From NCBI RefSeq assembly GCF_014201505.1, contig NZ_JACHEO010000023.1, positions 1-48,396 of the forward strand: a stretch of 48,396 nt of DNA. Reading direction: 5' to 3'. The notes under the pieces are model-generated. The model saw only the letters and a list, made by a program, of their open reading frames with translations. It searched no databases and was not told where the DNA came from. This document shows positions 15,857-24,651 of this stretch, one piece after another (the stretch's first letter is position 1; each line of letters begins with the position of its first letter). A program made the position numbers and the translations under genes. The DNA comes from Desulfoprunum benzoelyticum. GTDB taxonomy: Bacteria; Desulfobacterota; Desulfobulbia; Desulfobulbales; Desulfocapsaceae.

Positions 15857-16678
15857 ATGAGAATTTTTTGCAACTATGTGGTCGCCGCCGCTCTTTTCTT
15901 CTTTTTATCTCCCTTATCCGCATCTGCGGCCGAACCCTTGCAACTGTACGCGGCAGGAAGCTTGAAGGCGGCCCTCAGCGAGGTCGCCCTTGCCTATGAA
16001 AATACGTATGCAGCGAAAGTCGCCACCAGATTCGGTCCCAGCGGTCTTCTGACTACGGCCATTGAAGGTGGAGAGAATCCCGATGTGTTTGCTTCGGCGA
16101 ATATGGCACACCCGGCAAAACTGGCGGCAAGCGGATGGGGCGGCCCTGTCGTGCTGTTCGCCCGCAATCAGCTTTGCGCCCTGGCGCAGAAAGATGTCTC
16201 GGCAACCTCAGATAATCTTCTGTCTACTCTGCTGGACAACACTGTCCGCCTGGGAACTTCGACCCCGAAAGCCGATCCGAGCGGTGACTATGCCTGGGAA
16301 CTCTTCAGCAAAGCGGAGGCGATACAGAAGGGAAGCTATGCCACGCTCTCCGGCAAGGCACTTCAACTCACCGGCGGACCGGACAGCGACAAGGCCCCTG
16401 AAAAGCGCAACCAATACGGTTGGGTCATGGATGAGAAAAAAGCCGACGTTTTCCTCACCTATTGTACCAATGCCGTATCGGCTCAAAAAGAAGTGCAATC
16501 GCTCAAGATCGTCAGTATCCCGGAGAATCTTGCCGTGGGGGCGGATTACGGGCTTGTCGTGAGGAACGGAGCCTCTCCGGAGGCATGGCGGCTGGCCATG
16601 TATATTCTGTCACCTGAGGGACAAACGATTCTGCAAAAATACGGTTTTGAAGTGTCAGTGGTGAAAAAGGGGAAGTAA
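15857..16678 (+). CDS. ModA-like periplasmic binding protein without its own permease
   Basis: A 273-residue protein with a clear signal peptide (hydrophobic core FFFLSPLSASAA) and mature start LQLYAAGSLKAAL, typical of ModA-type molybdate/tungstate-binding proteins (AAxSL motif). The C-terminal MYILSPEGQTILQKYGF is also ModA-like. The strong AAGGAGGTG site supports ATG 15857. No permease or ATPase gene adjoins it, so it may use the Tup or Mod transporters in this region, act as an oxyanion sensor, or bind another anion. Its ModA relative with a full transporter is at 24652. A perfect hairpin follows 53 bp after the stop. Confidence 0.82.
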   Translation: MRIFCNYVVAAALFFFLSPLSASAAEPLQLYAAGSLKAALSEVALAYENTYAAKVATRFGPSGLLTTAIEGGENPDVFASANMAHPAKLAASGWGGPVVLFARNQLCALAQKDVSATSDNLLSTLLDNTVRLGTSTPKADPSGDYAWELFSKAEAIQKGSYATLSGKALQLTGGPDSDKAPEKRNQYGWVMDEKKADVFLTYCTNAVSAQKEVQSLKIVSIPENLAVGADYGLVVRNGASPEAWRLAMYILSPEGQTILQKYGFEVSVVKKGK

Positions 16679-16731
16679 AATCCGAAGCTCTCTCCCGTGC
16701 CGTTCAGATGTGTTCAGCAGGAGACAGTATA

Positions 16732-16763
16732 AAGGCAACGGCTGACAGCGCGGCCGTTGCCTT
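16732..16763 (+). terminator. Perfect 11-bp hairpin after the ModA-like gene
   Basis: AAGGCAACGGC pairs perfectly with GCCGTTGCCTT around a 10-nt loop. It is followed by AAAAATC rather than T residues, so it is a less than ideal intrinsic terminator on the plus strand. Confidence 0.55.
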
Positions 16764-17399
16764 AAAAATCATATAAATTCAATAAAATATCTCAAGTCAC
16801 AGCTTCGAGATCGGTATCTGCATTTCCTTCGATCTGGCAACAACCATTCCTGAAAGTCCAGTCCTGTGGTACATTGCCACTGCAATGCGGTGTTCATCGG
16901 CGAGCAGACACCATCCTGTTCAACAACGATGTGCAAATCCGGCTGAGCGGCCAAAATAAAAGGGAAAATGAAGGCGTTCGTTGCACGTCAACGTTAACCG
17001 TTCAATGCCTTTGTCAGTCATTCCCATCGGCAAGGAATGGATCCTCGCTGTTGCTCGCCACGATATCTCTTGCCGTCGCTGGCTATGGACAGCATATCCC
17101 TGAAGAGTGTAACCTTTTCCTGGAAGACACCTTTGTCGGACATTTTCAGTCGACAGTGCCAGGATCGCAGGGAAATGATGTCTCCTCAGTCAATCACAAC
17201 CACTCTGGAGAAAGGTTTTTCGGCAGAGGAGGTCAGGATACTTCGGTGAAGCGACGTTCAGGTTGATCGATGAACCTGGCCGTCTCAAATGCAAACAGGT
17301 GTAATCGTTGTAATGGCACAAATGTAAGGAATGCACTGATCCGTGCAGCAATGAAAGACAGGCAACGGAATTACACCAACTGATCAAGGAGGATCGATT
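16764..17399. other. Long region without a supported gene upstream of the YeeE pair
   Basis: About 636 bp. Short open frames exist on the plus strand (around 16874-17266), but they have no convincing start site, composition or family. A near inverted repeat, GGTGTAAT at 17298-17305 and ATTACACC at 17370-17377, lies just before the YeeE gene and could be an operator or leader hairpin. An AAGGAGG ribosome site precedes 17400. Confidence 0.45.
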
Positions 17400-17927
17400 A
17401 TGGGAGAACTGAGAGACAGAAACTATTGGAGTCCCTACTTCGCAGGAGCATGCGCCGGCCTTGTGCTGGTGTTGTCGGTCCTGATTTCCGGTAATTACTT
17501 CGGGGCATCCACGTCATTTGTACGATCTGTTGGATTGATTGAGCAGATTTTCAGTGCCGAACGCGTTGCTCAGATAGATTATTTCGTCAAGACCACGCCC
17601 AAAATCGATTGGCAGTGGATGTTCGTTGCCGGTGTTCTGCTTGGTTCTTTCGTGGCGGCGAAAACGTCGGGGACATACAAGACGCAGGCCGTTCCGGACA
17701 TGTGGCGGGACAAATTCGGCTCGAATGTCGTCTTCAGAGGTACCATCGCCTTTCTCGGCGGTACGGTGGCAATGTTCGGCGCCCGTCTCGCCGATGGCTG
17801 ACCTTCCGGCCACGGTCTGAGCGGTCTGGCTCAGCTGGCGGTCAGTGGTTTCGTCGCGCTGTTCTGTTTTTTTATCGGCGGGATGATCAGTGCCAATCTT
17901 TTGTATCTGGGAGGTAAAAAACGATGA
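17400..17927 (+). CDS. YeeE/YedE family transporter, N-terminal half, selenoprotein (TGA 17799 = Sec)
   Basis: A 175-residue membrane protein of the YeeE/YedE (sulphur transport) family, first half of a split pair. Standard reading stops at TGA 17799-17801, after GARLADG. Read as selenocysteine, it continues PSGHGLSGLAQLAVSG, exactly the family motif G-C-T-S-G-H-G-x-S-G with Sec (residue 134) in the Cys position. A final membrane segment then runs to TGA 17925, which overlaps the next ATG. A SECIS hairpin follows the codon (see 17799-17834). The E. coli/Spirochaeta TsuA members import thiosulfate using conserved axial cysteines; YedE-type members have also been linked to selenium. Here the pair probably imports a sulphur or selenium oxyanion or thiol-reactive species. 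The substrate is inference; the readthrough is well supported. Confidence 0.85.
17799..17834 (+). promoter_or_regulatory. Bacterial SECIS element in the YeeE-type gene
   Basis: Fifteen bases after the TGA, CTGAGC (17817-17822) and GCTCAG (17829-17834) form a perfect 6-bp stem closing the loop GGTCTG. A GGUC-bearing apical loop is what SelB recognises in E. coli fdhF. The loop starts 21 nt after the TGA, against 18 nt in fdhF. Confidence 0.8.
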
Positions 17928-18451
17928 GCCAGCTTGTGTATGGAATTGTCACCGGCATTCTCTTCGGATTTTTTTTGCAGCGGGGGCAAGTTTTGCGATA
18001 TGACAAACAAATCGGTGCATTACGCCTTTTGGACATGACGATTGTGAAATTCATGCTCTCCGCTATTCTGGTTGGCACAGTTGGCATCTATCTTCTTCAT
18101 GATCTGGGCCTCGCAAAGCTTTCGGTGAAGTCCACTATTCTGGGGGCCACAATTGGCGGGGGGCTGCTTTTCGGTATCGGTTGGGGCTTGTTGGGGTACT
18201 GTCCGGGGACCGCCATCGGTGCAATCGGAGAGGGGCGTTGGGACGGTGTTTGGGGCGTGCTCGGAATGCTGGCCGGCGGGGCTTTGTACGCCGAGGCCTA
18301 TCCCTTGATGCAGCAGACTCTGCTGAGTTGGGGCAATCTCGGCAAGATCACGTTGCCGGGCGTGCTGCACGTCAATCACTGGGTGGTTATTCCCGTTTTT
18401 ATTATTGCGAGCGTAGGTCTGTTCATATTTTGTGAAAAAAAGAATCTTTAG
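17924..18451 (+). CDS. YeeE/YedE family transporter, C-terminal half
   Basis: A 175-residue membrane protein with about five hydrophobic segments (YGIVTGILFGFFLQRGQVL at the start, FMLSAILVGTVGIYLL, GGGLLFGIGWGLLGYCPGTAIG). The GYCPGTAIGA motif, with its Cys retained, is typical of the second half (DUF6691-like) of split YeeE/YedE transporters. The start codon overlaps the stop of the selenoprotein half (ATGA), so the two are translationally coupled and likely make one heteromeric channel. It probably moves thiosulfate or a related sulphur/selenium compound across the inner membrane. Confidence 0.88.
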   Translation: MSQLVYGIVTGILFGFFLQRGQVLRYDKQIGALRLLDMTIVKFMLSAILVGTVGIYLLHDLGLAKLSVKSTILGATIGGGLLFGIGWGLLGYCPGTAIGAIGEGRWDGVWGVLGMLAGGALYAEAYPLMQQTLLSWGNLGKITLPGVLHVNHWVVIPVFIIASVGLFIFCEKKNL

Positions 18452-18967
18452 AACCGGTTGCGAGCGTCCGTCCCAGGTACCAACCTGTACATTGGGACAG
18501 CATCAGCACGCCGCCATACCGTTGTGAGATCGAGTATATAATCGGCGAGGCGGGCGGGTATTCTCCCGCCTTGCCCTCCCCACTCCGCCCCGCATACCGA
18601 TTTGAATCGGTCGGTTCCGAGGCGCCGGAAATGTGGCGTCGTCTTTTTTTTATTTTTATCACATCGTATCTCTGCCGCGCCGATTTATCCGTCAATTTGA
18701 CCGGAAATGACTTTTTCTGGTTGTGATCAGACCTTTCGCAGCCGTTCCGGTAGGGAATTCCTTTGGGCTCCTGTAAGGTATCTGCTTACAAAAATCTGAG
18801 TACTACAAAATATTTATCGTTTTTAGTTGTTGTTTGTCGGTTTAAGAAATTTCGTTGCCGATAACGGAAATGACTCTATAACCTTCGATCATCACGGGGT
18901 GTCACCGGCCAACAATCTCTCATGTTGACGCCGGATCGGGCGCTCTTCGACAGGCGGAGGTTGGGCG
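18452..18967. other. Intergenic region with terminator after the YeeE pair
   Basis: No gene is supported. A GC hairpin around 18553-18577 (GGCGGG with CCCGCC) and a T-tailed terminator at 18619-18651 lie here. AT-rich DNA at 18780-18860 may hold the promoter for the gene at 18968. Confidence 0.5.
18619..18651 (+). terminator. Rho-independent terminator downstream of the YeeE pair
   Basis: GGCGCC (18621-18626) pairs with GGCGTC (18635-18640, one G-U) around an 8-nt loop. Eight T residues follow shortly after. Confidence 0.6.
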
Positions 18968-19447
18968 GTGATAGACATCATTCGGGTACAGAACGTGACG
19001 GGAGCCAGTCCCGTTCACGACTGTGACCACATTCCGATTTCGAACTGCGTCGACGTCAAAGGCGGGGGGTGCATTATCAACGCCGGCACCGGGCACGTCT
19101 GCGTCTTGAGTTTCGATGACGGCCTTGCCGGCAATGATGACGCGGGACTGAGGATCGCCGTGGCCGCCGCCGGCAGCGGCATCCTGATGCCTGAAATCGA
19201 GGATGGGGTTGTCAGCATGCGGGCTGCGCACGGCGGGCAGTTGCGGGTTGATAAGAAGGCGCTGGCGGCGATCCACAGTCAGGTGGGAATTCGGATCAAT
19301 TTCCTCGCACTGGAACAGGCAGTGGTCAAGAACCAGCTGGTTGCCGAGATATGGCTGGAACTCGCGCAGGGGGCCGAGGGGACGATCAGCAGGATCGAGG
19401 ATCTGTGTCGGCGCTACCGTCCCGTTATCGACGTTCGGCCCTGCTAG
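18968..19447 (+). CDS. MoeA-like molybdopterin-binding protein, N-terminal domain only
   Basis: A 159-residue protein resembling the N-terminal half of the MoeA-like molybdopterin-binding proteins found in anaerobes: an opening VQNVTGASPVHDCDHI, then GGGCIINAGTGHVCVL, then GRLRVD-like GGQLRVDKKALAAI and the alternating VVKNQLVAEI segment. Full proteins are about twice this length and carry a MoCF-biosynthesis domain. Here translation ends after DVRPC at a TAG, and there is not enough room before fdhE (250 bp) for the missing domain. It is therefore either a stand-alone domain or a truncated gene. The neighbouring fdhE and FDH genes suggest a cofactor role. The family assignment is from pattern memory and moderately sure. 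Confidence 0.5.
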   Translation: MIDIIRVQNVTGASPVHDCDHIPISNCVDVKGGGCIINAGTGHVCVLSFDDGLAGNDDAGLRIAVAAAGSGILMPEIEDGVVSMRAAHGGQLRVDKKALAAIHSQVGIRINFLALEQAVVKNQLVAEIWLELAQGAEGTISRIEDLCRRYRPVIDVRPC

Positions 19448-19697
19448 CGGTCGAGAGTTGGTATCCTGACGGCAACAGGCCGCGGATCTCCTCGCGGGTT
19501 GAAGGAAACGATTGCCGCCGTCCAGGGCTGCTGCATCGATTTTGGAAGAGTGAAGGTAATAGGCCGGTCGATGATCTTTTCGCCGGTGTGCATGTGATCT
19601 TTTCGTGAGGACCGGGGCCTCATGAGGCTCCGCTCCTTCTTCTGTATCCCCGCCCCTTGCAACGGGGGCGGGAATGAAATACGAGGGCAGCTGAATC

Positions 19698-20582
19698 ATG
19701 AGTCATACCACAAGCAGGGAAGAAGAACTGGCCGCGGAGATCGCCCGGCTGAAGCAGGAGAGACCGTATCTTGACAACCTGTTCACCTCCTTCGGTCCGA
19801 TGTTGCTGTTGCGGCAACGCTGGGGGCAGAACAAACGGGAGGGAGAAACGACCATTACCGTCGATCCGCTTCGGTATTCCAGCGGGATGACGGTGATGCA
19901 GCAATGCCCGGATCTGCTTTATGATGACCGCTGGCACGATGCGGGACTGGCCGTCGCCGGGGCGATCGGTTACGGTTTTTGTGAGCTTGCCGGGGACATG
20001 GATTACCTGACGAACAGAATCCGGGGAGGGCTGGATTGTTGCACCCTCTACCGCTCGGCGATTGAGCTCAAACCGGAGGAATTGGGGCGGAAGGCCAGGG
20101 AGACCGGCATTCAGGAGCTGTCGCTGGCCGTCTTCCTCCGCTGCCTCGGACGGTTGATGCTGAGTATCAAAGCGCAGGAAATAGCCACGGAGCTGGCCTC
20201 GCTCACATGGACAAAAGGCTATTGTCCTATCTGCGGCAGTTTCCCGCATCTGGCCATCATCCGGGACAAGGGGCAGCGCTGGCTGCAGTGTCCACAGTGC
20301 AGCCATGAGTGGTCCTTTCCCCGCATGACCTGTCCATACTGTGAACATGAGGAACCGGCGGGCACGAGCTATCTGTTCGTCGAGGGCAAAAAGGAGGAGA
20401 TGGCCTTCACCTGCGAGCGATGTGAACGCTATCTGGTGACGACCGACCAGTCGGGGAATCTCCGCCGGACCAATGCCGATCTGATCGCCCTCAGTCTTGC
20501 CCACTTCGATATGCTGGTCCAGGACAAGGGGTTCCAGCCGATGGCCGAGTGCGAGTGGAATACCTTCGCCACCGCCGATTGA
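19698..20582 (+). CDS. fdhE: Formate dehydrogenase accessory protein FdhE
   Basis: A 294-residue rubredoxin-like accessory protein. Four CxxC motifs are seen in the C-terminal half: GYCPICGSF, LQCPQCSHEW, MTCPYCEHEE and FTCERCERYL, matching FdhE, which binds iron and is needed for maturation or quality control of (exported) formate dehydrogenase. The length is the family norm. It converges on the selenocysteine FdhA gene at 20770-23463, with two strong hairpins between. The window has a second, shorter FdhE at 44699. This copy is closer to the classical family. Confidence 0.9.
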   Translation: MSHTTSREEELAAEIARLKQERPYLDNLFTSFGPMLLLRQRWGQNKREGETTITVDPLRYSSGMTVMQQCPDLLYDDRWHDAGLAVAGAIGYGFCELAGDMDYLTNRIRGGLDCCTLYRSAIELKPEELGRKARETGIQELSLAVFLRCLGRLMLSIKAQEIATELASLTWTKGYCPICGSFPHLAIIRDKGQRWLQCPQCSHEWSFPRMTCPYCEHEEPAGTSYLFVEGKKEEMAFTCERCERYLVTTDQSGNLRRTNADLIALSLAHFDMLVQDKGFQPMAECEWNTFATAD

Positions 20583-20662
20583 GCCGGGAGGCGCTGGGGT
20601 GCTACGAGTCGGTGAGAAGGGACGCTGTGCCGCCGGATAGCAAAAGATGATGCAGTGAAGAA

Positions 20663-20749
20663 AAGGGGCGATGCCGTCATCCGGTAGTGATGAACGCGGC
20701 AGTCGCCCCTTCCTGTCAGGCGGAGGCGGTGAAGATCACCGCCTCCGCC
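20663..20749. terminator. Two hairpin terminators between convergent fdhE and fdhA
   Basis: The first has AAGGGGCGA (20663-20671) pairing with TCGCCCCTT (20703-20711), extended by TGCCG/CGGCA. The second is a perfect 13-bp stem at 20719-20749 around AAGAT. Placed between converging genes, they can act for both strands. Confidence 0.75.
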
Positions 20750-20769
20750 CTGTTTCAGCCACCGGCGAT

Positions 20770-23463
20770 CTAGCCCAGGGCTTCGATCCTGACCGCGCAG
20801 GACTTGTATTCCGGGGTGCCGGTTATCGGATCGCGGAACCCTGAGGTCAGGATATTGGTCAGGGTGTCCTGGTGGTGAAAGGTCATGAAGACATTGCCGG
20901 CCTGGGAGCGGTCGCTGACCTTGGCCCGCACCTTGAGCTCGCCCCGGCGTGAAGACACTCGCATCCAGTCGCCGTCGTTGATCTGCAGCGCCGCGGCATC
21001 GGCGGGATTGATCTCGGCCAGTTCCTCCGGCACGACCTCGGCGATCCCGGCCGATCTCCTGGTCATCGAACCGTTGTTGTAATGCTCGCGGATCCTGCCG
21101 GTGATCAGGACATAGGGGTACTGCTCGTCCGGGACCTCGCCCGAACCCTGGTGATCGAGCGGCATAAAGGTCGCCAGACCTCCCGGACGGGAAAAGAGGT
21201 CGGTGTACAGGGTCGTGGTGCCGGGATGATCCTTGGTCGGGCAGGGCCACTGGATCCCCTTCTCCTCCAGGCGGTCGTAACTGATGCCGCCGTAGATCGG
21301 CACCAGACCGGCGATTTCGTCCATGATCTCGGAGGGATGGTTGTAGGCCATCGGGTAGCCCATCAGGGTCGAAATCCGGCAGATGACCTCCCACTCGGCC
21401 ATGCCGGGCACCGGCGTCACCGCCCGCCGCACCCGCTGGATCCGGCGTTCGCCGTTGGTGAAGGTCCCGTCTTTTTCAGCGAAACTGGCGCCGGGCAGGA
21501 TGACGTCGGCAAAGCGGGTGGTCTCGGTGTGGAACAGATCCTGGACGACGAGAAAATCAACGGCGGCCAGGGCCTCCTGCACGTGCTTGGCATCGGCGTC
21601 GGTGTGGGCCGGGTCCTCGCCGAGGATGAAGATCCCCTTGAAGTTGCCGCGCCGGCACTCGTCGAGCATCTCGACCGACTTGAGTCCGGGTTTGTCCTGG
21701 ATCTTCACCCCCCAGGCCTTCTCGAACTTGCCGCGCAGGGCGGCGTCGGCGACCGACTGGTAGCCGGGCAAAGTCGCCGGCAGCGGGCCGAGATCGGATG
21801 CCCCCTGGACGTTGTTCTGGCCGCGCAGGGCCATGATGCCGGTGGCCGGTCGGCCGATCTGGCCGCAGACCAGGGCCAGATTGGCAATCGCCATCGCGTT
21901 CTCGGTGCCGGTCCGGTGCTCGGTGACGCCGAGGCCGTAGACGATCATCGCCTTGTCGGCCTGGGAATAGAGGCGGGCGGCCTCGATGATCCGGTCGCGG
22001 CCGACGCCGGTCAATCGTTCGACCCGGTCGAGATCGTACTCCTTGACCTTGGCCCTGAGTTCGTCGAAGCCTTCGGTTCGCGAGGCGATGAACGCCTTGT
22101 TTTCCCAGCCGTTTTCCAGGATGACGTTGATGATGCCGTTGAGCATGGCGATGTTGCTGCCCGGCTTGAGGTTGAGCCAGACATCGGCCCGTTTGGCCAT
22201 CCAGGTCTTGCGGGGGTCGCCGACGATCAGCCTGGCGCCGTTGGCGATGGCCTCCTTGAGGTACAGGGAGATGATGGGGTGGCCCTCGTTCGGGTTGGAG
22301 CCGAAGAGGAACAGGGTGTCGATGTCGGGCATCTGCGCCAGGGAGTTCGTTGCTGCTCCTGCGCCCAGACTGGTGGCCAGACCGGCCACGGTGGGGGCGT
22401 GTCAGACCCGGGCACAGTTATCGACATTGTTGGAGCCGACCGCCGTTCGCACCCATTTCGACATCAGATAGTTTTCCTCGTTGGTGCAGCGGGAGGAGGA
22501 AAAGCCGCCGACCTTTTCCGGTCCGAATTCGTCGATCAGGGCCTTGAAGCGGGAGGCGACCAGGGTCAAAGCCTCATCCCAGCTGGCCTCGCGGAAACCG
22601 TCGCCCTCCTTGATCAGCGGGGTGCGGATGCGGTCCGGGTGATGGATGAAATCGTAGCCGTAGCGGCCCTTGATGCAGAGGTTGCCGTGGTTGACCGGGG
22701 CGTTGAGATCGGAGGTGACCCGGATCACCCGGTCGTTTCTGACGTTGAGGAAGAAGTTGCAGCCGGTGCCGCAGTAGGTGCAGGTGGTCTTGACCTTGGT
22801 GACATCGCCGGCGCGGCCGAGACCGCGACCCTTGGTGTCGGTGAGGGCGCCGGTGGGGCAGGCGGAGACGCACTGGCCGCAGAATTCGCAGTTGTCGAGG
22901 CTGCGCGGCTTGGCGAAGGCGGTATCCGGCATGACCTCGAAGCCGCGATTGACGAGCGAGATCGTCCCGGCCATCACGACCTCGTTGCAGATCCGGGTGC
23001 AGCGGCCGCAGACGATGCACTTGTTCGGCTCGTAGGTGATGAACGGGTTGTCCTGGCGGATCGGCAACTGCCACTGTTCGCCCGGGAACCGGTCGAGCCT
23101 GGCGCCGAAGCGATAGGCCAGGGTCTGGAGGCCGCAGTTGCCGGCGGCCTCGCAGCACATGCAGTCATTGGGGTGATTGGACAGCAGGAGTTCAAGGACG
23201 GTCTTGCGCAGGCGGGTCAGCCGCGGGCTTTCGGTCGTGACCTCCATCCCGGCCTCGGCCGGGGTGGTGCAGGAGGCCAGGGGCCGCGGCACTCCCTTGA
23301 TCTCGACGATGCACAGCCGGCAGCCGCCGTAGGGCTTCAGCCGATTGTCATGGCACAGGGTCGGAATCGGTACCCCCGCCCCTCGACAGACCTCGAGGAT
23401 GGTCTGGCCTCCGGTAAATTGGACTTCCTTGCCGTTAATCACGATTGTCGCAGGACTGGTCAT
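20770..23463 (-). CDS. fdhA: Selenocysteine formate dehydrogenase alpha subunit with NuoG-like N-terminus (TGA 22402-22404 = Sec)
   Basis: An 897-residue molybdo/tungsto-enzyme oxidising formate to CO2 (or the reverse). Residues 1-80 are a [2Fe-2S] domain (CHDNRLKPYGGCRLC), followed by a His-Cys [4Fe-4S] motif (HPNDCMCCEAAGNCG), two ferredoxin clusters (CIVCGRCTRIC, CEFCGQCVSACP), the FdhA cluster CTYCGTGC, and the bis-MGD domains. Sec is residue 354 in CARV-U-HAPTV, the catalytic position; standard translation breaks the gene in two there. A near-perfect SECIS follows. There is no Tat signal, so it is cytoplasmic, probably using NAD(P), ferredoxin or hydrogenase partners, though no such subunits adjoin. 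It diverges from modE, and fdhE lies convergently downstream. Confidence 0.95.
22373..22404 (-). promoter_or_regulatory. SECIS element in fdhA
   Basis: On the minus strand, 12 nt after the TGA, GTGGCC and GGCCAC form a perfect 6-bp stem enclosing GGTCT. The GGTC begins exactly 18 nt after the TGA, as in E. coli fdhF. Confidence 0.85.
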
Positions 23464-23813
23464 CGATCTTCTCCCTGTTGCGGTTGTTCAAGTGAGTGGA
23501 ATCGGTACTTTTCGGCCGACACGGATCTGTTGATCAGCAAAGCCTAGCCTTGAAAGCGAATATTTTCATCACATGATCTGGAAATGACCATCATTAACCG
23601 GGAATGACACGAAAAACGGGCTTGATCGGTCTGGTTGGTCCATCATGGACACCGGCCCAATAGCGGTTGTCTTCGTTTGGTCCGCTGGCAGCAGACCAAT
23701 CTCAATCGGGGCAAGGCCAAAAAATGATTGCACCTGACCGCCCCATCCGTTATTCATAAATCGAATAACGGATGGGGCGGTCAGGTCCTCCAATTAACGA
23801 AGGTGGGATTAAC
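23464..23813. promoter_or_regulatory. Divergent fdhA/modE control region
   Basis: These 350 bp separate fdhA (minus) and modE (plus). A small hairpin lies at 23677-23699 (TTGGTC...GACCAA with an inner GCTG/CAGC), and a perfect 24-bp inverted repeat at 23732-23786. Nothing protein-coding is supported. Confidence 0.6.
23732..23786. promoter_or_regulatory. Perfect 24-bp inverted repeat, putative ModE operator
   Basis: The arms 23732-23755 and 23763-23786 are exact complements around ATAAATC. The inner part reads CGTTAT...ATAACG, like the half-sites of the E. coli ModE operator, and the site is 28 bp before the modE start. It could be a ModE binding site controlling modE-modABC and the divergent fdhA. 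Because arms this long also form a stable RNA hairpin, it could instead act in the modE leader. Confidence 0.6.
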
Positions 23814-24599
23814 GTGCCGATTTCAACAACATTACGGCATATGCTCGGGTGGGTGGGAGAAAATGACACCTCGATTCGCCTGCTGGAGAGCATCGACGCC
23901 TGCGGTTCGATCAACCGGGCGGCAAGGCATGTCGGTCTCAGTTACAAGGCGGCCTGGGAAAAAATCGAGACCTTGAACAATCTCTCCACTACACCGCTGG
24001 TCATCCGGCAGGTGGGCGGCAGTGGTGGCGGGGGAACGGTGCTGACCGAAGAGGGCCGGGGACTGTTGCGCAAGGTGGCGATCCTGCGGCGGGAATTCGC
24101 CGCCTTCGTCGGTTTTCTGGGCGAGCGGCCGGACGAGGCCCTGAACGCCCTGAAAATGTTGCGGAGGTTCGAAATGAAGGTCAGCGCGAGAAATGTCTGG
24201 GCCGGAACGGTGGCCGCGATCGAGCAGGGTGCGGTCAACAGCGTCATCACCGTGGCCTTGAAGGGAGGCGATACGGTGGTGGCGGTCATCACCGACAACA
24301 GCGTCCATCGTCTCGGTCTGGCACCGGGGATGGAGGTGCTGGCGATGGTCAAGGCTCCCTCGGTCCTGCTCGGCCGTGATGTCCGGCGGGAACAGCTCTC
24401 GGCCCGCAACGTTCTGCCGGGCAAGGTGGCACGGATTGTCCCGGGAGTCGTCAATGATGAGGTGATCATCGATCTGCCCGGCGGTAACACGGTGACCGCG
24501 ATCAATACCTGCGAGAGCGTCCGCCGGCTCGGATTGCAGCCGGGAGTGGAGGTCGCGGCGATCTTCAAGGCCTCGAGCGTCCTGCTGGCGGTCGTCTGA
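23814..24599 (+). CDS. modE: Molybdate-responsive regulator ModE
   Basis: A 261-residue LysR-like winged-helix regulator with two Mop (TOBE) domains. Residues about 15-90 contain ACGSINRAARHVGLSYKAAW and the ModE wing region with GGSGGGGTVLTEEG. Residues about 120-190 and 195-260 are paired Mop domains, each starting SARNVxxGxVA, which bind molybdate or tungstate. GTG 23814 (AAGGTGGG upstream) is preferred because the longer frame starts inside the palindrome. ModE-Mo normally represses mod genes and activates Mo-enzyme genes. Here it heads the modABC cluster and faces fdhA across the operator-like repeat. Confidence 0.92.
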   Translation: MPISTTLRHMLGWVGENDTSIRLLESIDACGSINRAARHVGLSYKAAWEKIETLNNLSTTPLVIRQVGGSGGGGTVLTEEGRGLLRKVAILRREFAAFVGFLGERPDEALNALKMLRRFEMKVSARNVWAGTVAAIEQGAVNSVITVALKGGDTVVAVITDNSVHRLGLAPGMEVLAMVKAPSVLLGRDVRREQLSARNVLPGKVARIVPGVVNDEVIIDLPGGNTVTAINTCESVRRLGLQPGVEVAAIFKASSVLLAVV

Positions 24600-24651
24600 C
24601 GGAGTCGGGAAAACGTGCGGCTCGCAATCACTACGTGAAAGGGATAGGACA

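Noticed and set aside
16874..17266. A 130-residue plus-strand frame
   Set aside because: No ribosome site, unusual composition and no recognisable domain.
21082..23547. An 821-residue plus-strand frame
   Set aside because: It is antisense to fdhA; composition is Gly/Asp/Val-biased, as expected for a shadow frame.
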